Assembly: GCA_003116995.1 (NCBI GenBank)
Contig: BDSL01000033.1
Location: 558,001-622,000 of the forward strand
Source: Yamagishiella unicocca
Taxonomy: Eukaryota; Chlorophyta; Chlorophyceae; Chlamydomonadales; Volvocaceae
Direction: 5' to 3'
DNA: 64,000 nt
The position numbers and the translations under genes were made by a program. Below are positions 51,687 to 63,600 of the stretch, in pieces. Every line of letters starts with the position of its first letter. Position 1 is the first letter of the stretch. The notes under the pieces were generated by a model that had not been told where the DNA came from, did not search any database, and saw nothing but the letters and a program-made list of their open reading frames with translations.

Positions 51687-54600
51687 TCAGAACGCCAGTC
51701 CCGTGAACAGCGCCACCCCGCGGTTGATCCAGTGGCCCTGCGGCTGGTCCGAGGGCAGCTCCAGGTACATGACGAAGTTGGTGGAGTGGCCGGTGGTGGA
51801 CAGCGTGCCGGCGCGCGTGAGTGTCTTGTAGACGGGGCAGTCGTACACGCCGATGCCGCCGTTGGCCTCGGTGTCCGCGGGGGTGGGCTTCCTGCGGTGC
51901 TGCTCGGGCCGCAGCCAGATGACCGGCATCTCGGTGTACAGCTCCTTGGGCCGCGACTCGGCCACCACGTGGGTCTGCGCGGGACGGTTGGCGGTTGGGT
52001 GATGCGACGGTTAGGACGAGATCGATTGTTTTTGGGATCGATTCTGTTTATGCTCGCTTGGTGGCCATGTCATGCCGTGCGGGGCGCAAATCCTGCAGCC
52101 TAGGCTTCAGCGGCGCGGTTTGGGTTGTGTGCGCGGGCGTGGGGCCGCTTCCTCGCCGCCGCCCCTGCCGCTCCCGCCCCTGCCTACCTGCGAGTCCCAT
52201 CGCGCCCCCTCCATGAACAGCCCGCGCACGAAGCAGCCGTCCTCGGGGCCGCTGGGAACGTTGTCCCCCTCCAGCGAGTCCATGACCTGGAAGCTGAACG
52301 ACACCGTGTCGATGGGGTACGTGTACTTGCGGGCGAAGTTCTGAAGCGTGCCAGTCAGGAAGGCCTGCGCGGGTGGGTGGGGGGTGGAGAGGGGAGGGGA
52401 GGGAAGCGGGGGTGGAGAGCGGGGGTGGAGAGGGGAGGGAAGCGGGGGTGGAGAGGGGAGGGGAGGGAAGCGGGGGTGGAGAGCGGGGGTGGAGAGGGGA
52501 GGGAAGCGGGGGTGGAGAGGGGAGGGGAGGGAAGCGGGGGTGGAGAGCGGGGGTGGAGAGGGGAGGGAAGCGGGGGTGGAGAGGGGAGGGGAGGGAAGCG
52601 GGGGGAGGGGAGCGGGGGTGGAGAGGGGAGCGGGGGGGGGGGGATGAAGGGTTTGTGAGGGAGCTGGACCGGTATGACAGGTAGGACACCCTTCCGTACC
52701 GAAGGGCGGGGGGTTGCGCAGTACCGGAGGGTGACACGTGCGACCTGCGACAGGTTCGGGTGAGGAAGGAATGCTCGTGCGCAGCTGCGCAGCTGCCCGC
52801 GTTCGTCTTCACCCGAGGGCGGCTAACCAGCGAGCGCGACTGCGGCTTGCATACACGAGGGGGGGGTTGCAGGGACAACCCGTGTACGAAAGCCGCATAC
52901 ACGAGGGGGGGGTTGCAGGGACAACCCGTGTACGAAAGCCGCATACACCAGGGGGGGGTTGCAGGGACAACCCGTGTACGAAAGCCGCATACACCAGGGG
53001 GGTGGTGTAACCGGCGGGTGTGTGGTCTCACCTGCGGGAAGAAGAAGCCGCTGACCCAGTAGACCGGGGGGGTGCCGCGAGTCACCCAGGTGGAGATGAA
53101 CACGCAGCGCTCAAGCAGGTCCACAACCCAGGCCGACAGCGGCTTGAGCGAGGGGTAGGCGCGGGAGGCCCACAGCTCCGGAACCTGGTTGTCGTACATG
53201 CTGTACGCAACGCCTTCCAGCTCGGGGCTCATCACCACCAGCCCCTGCGCGCGGAAGCGGGGAGCCGGGAGGCGGTGTCGGTATATGACCCTGGTCGCTA
53301 GGCCGCTAAGAGGGTGGATCAGGCAGGCGGGAGCACGTGGTCAGTCGAGAGGCGAGTGCCGGGAGTACCGCGCACTCCAGTAGGGCAGCCTGACGCGCGC
53401 CCATCCCACGCCCGCTTCACCGCCTGCCCTGCTGCAGCGCCTCGCATCCCGCCCCCCCCCCCGCTGCCGCCGGCCTACGCGATTGCAGTGACCCTGCCGA
53501 GTGTGTGTATGTCCCAGCCTGCATCTGCATCAGCCCACACCCTCCCCTCCCCCGCAGGCACGTGTCCGAAGACCACAGCGCCAGCTAGGGTCTACCCTCC
53601 GCTTCCCGTGTCGTGTAACAGGGTCTTCTCGCGCCTCGCCCCCTCCCCTCCCCTCCCCCGCGCACCTTGAGCGCCTTGATGGTCTCCGTCAGGCTGCGCT
53701 TCATCACCGCCAGCAGCGCGTTGTAGCTGCGGACGCAAGCGGACGCAAAAAGCGCGACGACACGAGGTGACACGAGGGGGCATGATGAGACGTGAGAGGG
53801 TGGAGGATTCGTGGTCAGCCAACATCAGCGGGCGAAGCCAGCAACCTAGCCGGCCAGTCGCTACCACTCCCTCCTGCCGCTGTCCCCAGCACCAGCAGTG
53901 GCAGCCGCCCGTCCCCCCCTCCCCTCCTCCCCTCCCCTCCCCTCCCCTCCCCGCCTCCCCTACCGTCACCCTCTCCCCTTCCTCCTCCCCCGCCCTCACC
54001 GGATGCACTCCTGCGTCAGCACCGTGTTCATGGACTCCTTGTACGTGGTGGGGTAGGCGGCGATGACCGCCTCCACGTCGAACTGCGGGGGCAGGCGGGC
54101 CAGGATGTCCGTGGCGAGGGAGCCGATCACCGCCTCCTGGCTCTGGCCGCCGCCTGCACAGGGAGCAGGAGGGGAGGAGCGAGGGGGGGAGGGAGAGGGA
54201 GGGGAGGAGGGAGGGTCAGTGAGAAGAAGAGCCGCGACGGGGGCAGCGGATGCCAGGAGACAGCATCAGGCAAGGAGGTGAGTGCATGCCTGGCCCACAA
54301 TCCCAACCTGCCCACCGCGCTAGCTGCTGCTGGGAATCGATCCAGGGTTCCTCTTGACCCCGACCCGAAGCAGCAGCCGGGGCGGCTGCGGGGCCCTCCC
54401 CCCTCACCTGACGCGATCCTGGGCTGCAGCGACAGAACCGTCGCGAACATGTCGTACGTCTCGTTCTGGTCGCACGTGATGTCGGCGTTCTCGTGCAGCC
54501 CGAAGATCTCGGGCTTGGGCACTATGGGGTAGGCGCGCAGCAGCTCCAAGTGGTCGCGGACGGACACCACCGCCTCGGAGGGGGAGGCGTAGTTGCCGCT

Positions 54601-57600
54601 GGGGCTGAAGGCGCAGCCGGGCTGCGAGGGGAGGAGGGGGCAGCAGCAGGGGGGGGCAGCAGGGTTTCGAGGAAGACCCGTGGGGCAGCAGGGGGGGGGG
54701 CCCAGCAGGAGGGGGGTTACATAAAAGAACCGGTAACTCGACGACATGGGGAGTGTAGCTGGTGAACAGCAGGAGGGGGGGGCAGGTGTTGGCGAAGCCG
54801 AGCGGGTGTGTGGTTGGCATGCGGCGGGCTGCGCTGCACCGCTCATGGCGAGCGCACTGCTGCGAGACGTGGCGGGGTTCGAGGAAGACCCGTGGATGCC
54901 CGGAAAAAAAACCGTCTAAAAAAGACGTTTTGAGATGCATGCGGGTGGGGTTACAAGTTAAAAACCGGGTGGGGGGGGGTTAGCGGCTGCTCGAGGACGT
55001 GGGCATAAGGCCCCGGGAGGGAAGGGAGGGGGGGCGGTGAAGGACCCGGCCGCGCACCTCTAGGACCTGCGGTCCGCAGAAGGTATAGATGAGGTTGTTG
55101 ATGAGGCGGCGGTCCTTGTCGTCGGTCACCCGGCCGCCGTAGTTGATCTCGGTGAACAGGAAGCGGAGCACCTTGAAGGGGATCACCTTGTACCTGCGGA
55201 CAGCACACGGAGGTGGGTTGGGGTTGGGGGTGGGGTGGGGTGGGATGAAGTGAGCCCGTCCCCCGGAGCAGCGACAAAACGTTCTCCCCCTTGCCTGCCC
55301 CCCTGCCTGCCCCCCTGCCTGCCCCGCCTCACTTGTCCAGGTACTCCTGCAGCTGCGCCAGCGACACATTGAGGTCGCCGTCCGTGAAGTCGTAGCGGAT
55401 GTTCCAGCCCAGCGGTCCGAACTTCCGCCGGTCCTGTGGGGTTGGCGTTTTGACAGTGGGGGCAGGCATGAGCAGTGGGGGCAGCCATAGTCAGTGGGGG
55501 CAGGCATGAGCAGTGGGGGCGGCCCCTCCCCCTTCCCCCCCCCACACACGAGTAACCGGTTCTTTTCTGTACCCCCACCCCTCTCTCACACACACACACA
55601 CAGCATTTATAAAACACAGCGGCGGCGGCGGCCCCGGCCGCTTCTGCTTGCCTGGATGACCGCGTGGAAGAGGCACAGTCCGAACACCAGGCGGCGCCAG
55701 TCGTCCGGCTTGGAGGAGGCGCACAGGTAGGTGTCGGTTAGGCGGTTGTACTGCCGTACGAGGTTGCTCTTGAGGCCCTTGGGCGGCTCCAGAGTCATCT
55801 TGACGCCGTTCTGTGGAGGTGAGGTGGGGTGAGGTGAGGTGAGGTGAGGTGGGGGAGAGGGGGAGGCATTCGGCGGGGTGCACAGTTTATTTGTTTGTCT
55901 GTTCGGGCGATACGAGACGGCTGGGCGGTGGCAGCAGCGGGTCCCCCTGGGTGGGTTTTAGGGTTTTAGGTTCGTGGGTTTTGTTCGCGGAGCTGCACTA
56001 CACCAACACCAACACCGACCTACCATGCTCCCGTCTATTGATACTCTGCTCTATCGAGTTTCTCCGCGGCTCAGCGGGTCAGACCACACACCGTTCTAGC
56101 CAACAAAACCAAACAGAACAAAAACACCCCCGATTACGCCGCGGTCGCTTCCCCCCCGACCCCCCCCACCACACCGACACCCCCCCCCGCCGCTCTGCTG
56201 GACCATCACCTTCACCGCCTCGGTTTGTCGGCCGTGGATTCGCGGATTCTCTTATCAAACCCCCCACACACGTACCTGCAGGATGGCAACCGGGAAGTCC
56301 GGGCTGGGCATTGATGTGAGCCACAGCCTGAAGTCCTTGTGCACCCGGTCGGGCGCGATGGCCTCCACGATGCGCTCCAGGGTGGGCATCCAGCTGACCG
56401 CCAGGTGGCAGTTCTGCAGGCACACCCAGATGCCTCGCTCCATGCCTGCTTCCAGCAGCCGCTCCGCCTTGGGGCCCTGGCCCTGACCCAGAGACACCTT
56501 TTCGAACTTGCGGCTGAACTTCATCTCCTCGGCGAGCTTGAGCAGATCTGGAGGGGGGGCCGAGGGGACAGGGGGCACGGCCGCGGGTTGGGGTTGGGGT
56601 TGGGATTGGGGTTTGCATTGGGGTTGGGGGTCGGTTTGATTGGGGTTGGGTTGGGATTGGGGTTGGGCGATGCAGCTGGAGCGGGGCAAGCCGGTAGCGA
56701 GGAAGCCCATCGAAAATGACATGAGTTGCGAGATGATTACTGTACCAGCAGGAGAAGAGAGTTATGAGAAACTTCATACACGGAGAGACGGAGGCGGGTT
56801 TGGCTGAGGACTGGGGGGCTCAGGCGGCAGGTGGCAAAGGGGTTGCGGTCAGGATGCTTACCGGCCATGGGGTCGGCCCCCGGGCTGAGTACGAAGATGA
56901 GCGGCACTGCGGGGCTGCTCTCCCGGTAGCAGGTGGCCAGGTCGAAGGGCGGCGGCTCGATGAAGCGCTGCCCGAGGTGCTCGCTCACAAAGGCCTGTAC
57001 GGCGCCGGTGACCTTGTCGGGGCGGAGGCACCTGGGGGGCGGGGGGGGGGTGGCGATTTGGGGGTTGGGGAGCGGAGGCGGGAGAGGGGGAGGGGGCGGA
57101 GAAGGGAAGATTCGATGCAGCGTAGGAGGAGGAGGAGGAGGAGGAGGAGGAGGGGGGGTAATGGCGCAGCTGCGGAAGGTCGCACTCCCTGACCGACCCG
57201 CGGGCCCACCTGAGGAAGGACAGCTTCTGGAACGTGTCCAGCTCGTCCTGCCAGGGCGGCGCCAGCTCCATCTCGTGCGCGTCGTTGGAGTCGAAGATGG
57301 CCCGGTAGTGCTCCAGGTTGGTGGCGAAGTGGTCTGCAACAAACGGGGGAGAGAGGGGTGGAAAGAGAGGAGTGGAATGGGGTTAAGGAGCGCTATGGGG
57401 TTGGCGGGTGGGCAGCGGTTGGAGATGACGGTTGGAGATGACGGTTGGAGGGGGTTAAGGGGCGGAGCCAACGGCGACCGCGCCATCAACGCCAGCACCG
57501 ATTGGTGTTACACCACCAGCGGGGGAGGAAAGCACACAAAGTGTGGACATGCACCCAAAATCATAACAACGCGCGCCCCCTGGCATACCGGCGAAGCCCT

Positions 57601-60600
57601 TGAATTTGGGCAGGTGGCTGAGGTTGAGCAGCTCGTTCCACGCCTTGTCCGTCAGCCAGTCCGGTGCGGGGTTGGGCTGCGACATCTCGCTGCTGGTGGG
57701 GCCGGCCAGGAGGAAGCGCCACTCGCGGCCGTCGATGCGACCTGGAGGGAGGCGGGAGGCGGGAGGCGGGGTTTGGGGGATCAGTGCAGGGAGGGGGACT
57801 GCGGTTGCGATGCAGGAGAAGGAAAACACGTTGGGAGGCAAGGGGCGGAGGGGCAGGCAGGCGGGAGCAAGGGCAGGGGGTAGGGCGCCAGGGAGAGGTA
57901 AGGAAGCGGTTGCGGTTGCTGCGGTGTGCCGTACCCTGGTTCTGGAGCATCTTGATTGTCAGCAGCAGCGAGAGCATCAGCTTGTGCGCCTCGAAGAGCG
58001 AGCGGCAGATGTTGACGTAGAGGCTGTAGGTGAAGTGCTCGTTGAGGTTCTCGCCGCGCTGGTCCACGGTGGACGCCTTGGGGGCCTCCTCGATACCGCT
58101 GCGGAGGCGGATGCGGCGGCGGGGGCGCAGGGCAAGGAACGAAAAAGAGTAACAGTTACTACAACAGGTGCGGTGGCGGTGGCGGAGGCGGTGGCGGAGG
58201 CGGAGGCGGTGGCGGAGGCGGTGGCGGTGGCGCAGGGAGTAAGGAAAGAAAACAAGAGTAACAGTTACTACAACAGGTGCGGTGGCGGTGGCGGTGGCGG
58301 AGGCGGTGGCGCAGGGAGTAAGGAACGAAAACAACAGTAACAGTTACTACAACGGCGGGGGGTCAGGACAGGCGGGTCTCAGCCCAACGCGCAATGGGTG
58401 CAGCCGCCAGGGACTCAGCTCCCAGCACTCGCGAACCGACCGACTCACTACACAAAGTGGGTGCATGGGCTGCCTGCTGCGGGCAGTACGTGCAGGGTTG
58501 GGCTTGGTTGGGTTGGGGGTGGGGACAAAACAGCGACCGAAACGAAGGAGGAGAGGGGTTGAGCCTTGAGAAGCGCCGGGTACGAGAGGCGACCCGTGGG
58601 GGGCAGTGGGGGTTACAAGTAAAGAACCGGTAACTCGACTGGAGGGGGGTGCGAGAGGCGACCCGTGCGGGGCAGCGGGGCCCAGCACGTACCGGATGAA
58701 CAGCGCGATGAACCATGCCAGGCTGTACTGGTACATGGGGTCCACCAGCGCCAGGTCGGAGATGGCGAAGAACAGCAGCGAGGCGCGCAGGGCCACTGGG
58801 CGGTACAGCTCGCGGGTCTCGTCGATCTCTCGCTCCGTGGCCTCCGCCTCCGCCACCTTGGCGGCGATCTCGTTGGAGGTGATCTGCGTGCGCCAGGGTT
58901 CAGGGTACAGGGTTCAGGGTACAGGGTTCAGGGTACAGGGTTCTTGGTTGAGCGTCCAGGTGCAAGGCTGGATGAAGGGGCGCGGTAGGTCAGGCCAGCG
59001 GCAACCAACAGAGCAAGCGGCTAGGGTTGTCCAAGCAGCATCGGGGGCGGGGAGCTGCTGCGAAGGGCGAAATCCGCTTGCGGGGGGCTGGATGAGGAGG
59101 TGCTCCAGAGGGGCTGGATGAGGAGGTGCTCCAGAGGGGCTGGATGAGGAGGTGCTCCAGAGGGGCTGGATGAGGAGGTGCCCCCCCCGCGCCGCGCTCC
59201 ACTCCCGCCTCCCTGCTGTTGCGCTGTGGAGGCCCCCGCTGCCTTTGGCTGCGCTGTGGGGGCCCCTCCCCCCCGCAGCTTCGACTGCGCTGTGGTCCCC
59301 TCCCTCCCGCACCTCGAACCCCCCTCCGTACCTTCGACTGCGCCAGCGTGTTGATGAGCTCCTCATCGTCCAGTATGTTGCCCGACGAGGCGGACAGCAG
59401 CGCTAGGATGCGGTCCTCGATGTCAGACAGCTCCTTCTTCATCTTGGCGTTGGACACAACCAGCTGGCTCTGGGGGCCGGGGGTAAGGGTGCGGGCAAGG
59501 GTGCGGGCAAGGGCAAAAGGGAGAGGGTGGGTGCGGGTACGGGTAAGGGCCCAGGCGGGAGAGGGTGGGTGCGGGTACGGGTAAGGGCCCAGGCGGGAGA
59601 GGGTGGGTGCGGGTACGGGTAAGGGCCCAGGCGGGAGAGGGTGGGTGCGGGTACGGGTAAGGGCCCAGGCGGGAGAGGGTGGGTGCGGGTACGGGTAAGG
59701 GCCCAGGCGGGGTAAGCGGGGTAAGCCGGGTAAGCCGGGTAAGCGGGCGAGTTGGGGATTACGGCGAGCAGCCGGCTTCTCGCTGCGCTCCTTCCAGTGC
59801 TCTTGCTGGTCACACTCCTGGGCGTCACACTCACACTCCTGGTGTTCACACTCCTTTCCCTCCTCCACACCCTCCCCAGCTCGTCCCCCCTCCCGCCCTC
59901 ACCTTGAGGTTAGCCAGGTCGGGGCGCTCCTGAGTCACCACGGTGCCCAGCAGCTGGTCCTCCAGGCCCTGAGGGGTGCAGGGGTGCAGGGGGCGAAGGG
60001 GGGGTGTGAGAGAAGAAACCCACAGGTCGGCACTGGAAAGTAACACCTGGGAAACCGTGTGCTGGGCGGCTGGACGCAGCTGGCCGGGTGAGCGGGCGAG
60101 GGGGCGAGGGTCGGAGTGGTAAGTCCACCTGGGCAGGAGTGCCGGTGTGTGGAAGCCCATATGGCGGGGGTGGAGCCGGATCTGGAGCTGAGGCGGGGGG
60201 CGGAGGAGGGCGGGTCCATCATGAGAGCACCCAGGCGGCTACCGCGAATGTGGCACAGCAGCGCCCCACGGACAGACCCCACCCCACGGACCGACGGTGG
60301 CGGATGCGGGCAGCAGGACGGACCCCACCCCACGGACCGACGGTGGCGGATGCGGGCAGCAGGACGGACCCCACCCCACGGACCGACGGCGGCGGATGCG
60401 GGCAGCAGGATGGACCCCACCCCACCCCGCGGACTGACCTCGGGGGTAACGAAGAAGTTGAGCAGCGACACCTTGACCGACACCTCGGGCGCATAGTGCG
60501 GGTTGCGCAGCTTGGTGGTCATGTAGAAGCGGAAGTCGGGGTGGTAGGGGATGATGTTGTCGCCGATCTTAATCACCTCGCTTCCGCCCTGCTTGAACGT

Positions 60601-63600
60601 CTGCTTGAGCAGCAGTGGCTCCAGAGCAGCGTCCAGGGTCTCGCCGATGTTCTCCAGAAGCACTGCAGGTGCGGGGGTGCGATTAGGTGGTGTTTTGAAG
60701 GGTTTGTGCGTGTGTGAGGTTACGCTGCAAGGAATAATAAAAAGGAAGACGAGGTGCGTGCGTCGAGTTGATTGCTTTTGCGCACAACGCGCCGTCCCTC
60801 TTGGCGTCATCACCGAGGGTGTGCGGGTGGGAGAGGGAGCTGCGCACCTGCCCGGCCGAAGCGCACTCCGTTCTCTAGCGTTCGGAGGAAGTCGCGGTCG
60901 GACAGCTTGATGACGTCCAGACCGCTGTCACGCTCCATGTTCTTGATCCACTTGTTGGCTTGGCCCTGCAAGCAGGGGGGGGAGGAGGAGGAGGGTGTTT
61001 GACAGGTCAAGGGAGCCGAACCGGTACCTTGAGCCCTCTGTGCCAGGTGCCAGGTCCATACGGACGCTCGTGTCCCGCTGCCACCAAATCCTGCCACTGA
61101 AACAGGGTGAAGCTCATCCGCAGGCGTTGCGCTACCCGCAAACACGCGGGGAACAGAAACACACACGGACACGCGCTTGTCCTCTTCGCCCCTCACCGAC
61201 CTGTGGGTCGATCATGAGCGGCCACCTCCTGGCCTTGGACACGATGATGCCGTTCTCGATCGACAGGGTGTCGGTTGGAAGGCCGGCGATCGTCCACGAC
61301 CGCACCTTGACAGGGTCCTGGGGGCGGAGGGTGGGCGGGACGAGGGCGGTTCCGTACGATAAGTGGGTGGTTGGTTGGTTGGTTGGGTTATCGTATGTGG
61401 GTTGAGTCGGGCTGGCTGGCGTAGGTCCGGCTCCCAGGACCCAAATGATGACATCGCGTGGTATGCACCCTCCCCCATGCACACACACCCCACTGTGCAC
61501 ACACACCCTGTACACCCCCCCACTGCACCCCATGCCAACCTGCAGCGTGGTGAGCAGCGAGGCGCTGGGTGTTGCGGGCACCCCCGCGTCCCTGAGGAAG
61601 CCGCTCCACTCCGTCACCAGCGAGGAGCGGTAGAGCGGCGTGAAGGGGCCCGAGTAGGCGATGGTGGCGGCGGAGACCACCACGTCGCCTACCACGTTGA
61701 CCAGGTCGTGTGTCAGCTGGTCCACGGTGGCCTGGGGGTGGGGGGGGGCAGGAGCAGTCCGGGGGGAGGACACAGGACAGTGGGTTGGCTGGTGGGGTGC
61801 TCAATGGTGTTGAGTAGTTCCAAACAATAAAGAAGGGCCGAGAGACGGAGCAAATTGCAGCCAGGCAGGTGGCGGCCAAACAGTCCGTCAACCAGCCTTG
61901 CGCCTCACCTGCCACCGCACCCTCTCTCCACCCAGCCCCCCGATCAGCTTGTCCGCCCGCTGCAGCTGCACCGTGCAGCGCAGCACCTGCTGCGCCAGCG
62001 AGGCCTTCTTGGCGGTCGCCTCCTCGTACTCAGACTCCAGGTTGGCGATCTTGTCCTCCACGCCCTGAAGCTTAGCCTGGGGGGGAGACGGGGTGGGGGG
62101 AGACGGGGTGGGGGGGAGACGGGGTGGGGGGAGACGGGTGGGGGTGGGGGGGGAGACCGGGTGGGGGGGGAGACCGGGTGGGGGGGAGACCGGGTGGGGG
62201 GGGAGACGGGGTGGGGGGGAGACCTGGTGGGGGGGAGACGGGGTGGGGGGGAGACCGGTGGGGGAGGAGACCGTGGGGGAGGAGACCGGGTGGGGGGGAG
62301 ACCGGGTGGGGGGGAGACCGGGTGGGGGGGAGACCGGGTGGGGGGGGAGACCGGGTGGGGGGAGACGGGGTGGGGGGAGACCGGGTGGGGGGGGAGACGG
62401 GGTGGGGGGAGACCGGGTGGGAGGGGAGACGGGGTGGGGGGGGAGACCGGGTGGGGGAGGGGAGACGGGGTGGGGGGGGAGACGGGGTGGCATAAAAACC
62501 ACAGTTAGCATAGCTGGCGCGCCGGAGGCGGGGGCGGGATGTTTAAAAACCGTTTTACGCAACGGGACGGGCGAGAAGGCCCGGTTACACGAGTTGGGAG
62601 ACGGAGGACAGGAAGGGAAGGCGAGGGTAAGGAGGCAACTCTCCTCCGCCCAAGTGGGCAATGGAGCCCTCAAAGTGGGGCCCCATTGCCCAGCACGGAG
62701 CTGCCTGGCTGCATTCGCCCCCCCTCCCCACCACCTATGCACCAGCTACACTTCCCATGTCGAGTAACCGGTTCCTTCCTGTACCCCCCCCCGCCACCAC
62801 CACCATCACGCACCTGCGCTCCCCGCAGCATCTCCATGGTCGCGTCCAGCTGCTCCTGCGCCGACGACAGCGCCGCGCGCTTGGGCGCCACCGACAGCGC
62901 CACGTTGTGGTAGACGTACATGGCGCGAGCCCACATGCAGATGGAGGTGCAAGCCTTGGACACCTTGCTGATGGCCTCGGGAGTGAAGTCCTCGCGCTGG
63001 GAGGGGTGGTAAAAATACATCCGGGGGGTGGGGGGGGTAGGGAGGGTGATGAGGAAACTCGTGGGGTTACAGAAAAGAAACGCGTGGGGGAGGGAGGGGG
63101 AGGGAGAGGAGACACGGGGGAAGGGGGAGGGGGGAAGAGGAAACCCGTGGGGGGGAGGGAGGCGTGATGATGTGGACACGGCGGTGCGCAGAGGTTGGGA
63201 GGGCGCAACGGGGGGGTAGGAGGAAGGGCAAGCAGAGTTGGGCGTGTGGGGCGGGCTACAGCGGCCAGTACATGGCAACGACAAAGGTAATAGTAGCTGT
63301 GACAGTGGCCAGTACATGGCAACGACAAAGGTAATAGTAGCTGTGACAGTGGGCCAAAGGTAATGCGGTGTACATGTCGATCCAGGGAATGACGTGGTCG
63401 TAATTGACAGCAGGGCGCATGATGCATGATGCATGACGCACGATGCGTCGCGCACCTGGATGTACGGCTCGATCTTCTTGATGACGTGGTCCGGGATGTT
63501 GTCCTTGTCGTACGTGAAGAGGCTCTCCAGGAACTTGGTGGGGTCGTTGAGCAGCTTCTTGGAAGGCTCCCAGTAGTCGGCCACCTGGGGAAGGAAGGGC

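Noticed and set aside
52376..63200. CRISPR-like regular arrays in dynein introns
   Set aside because: Units are contiguous minisatellites without unique spacers; the genome is eukaryotic.
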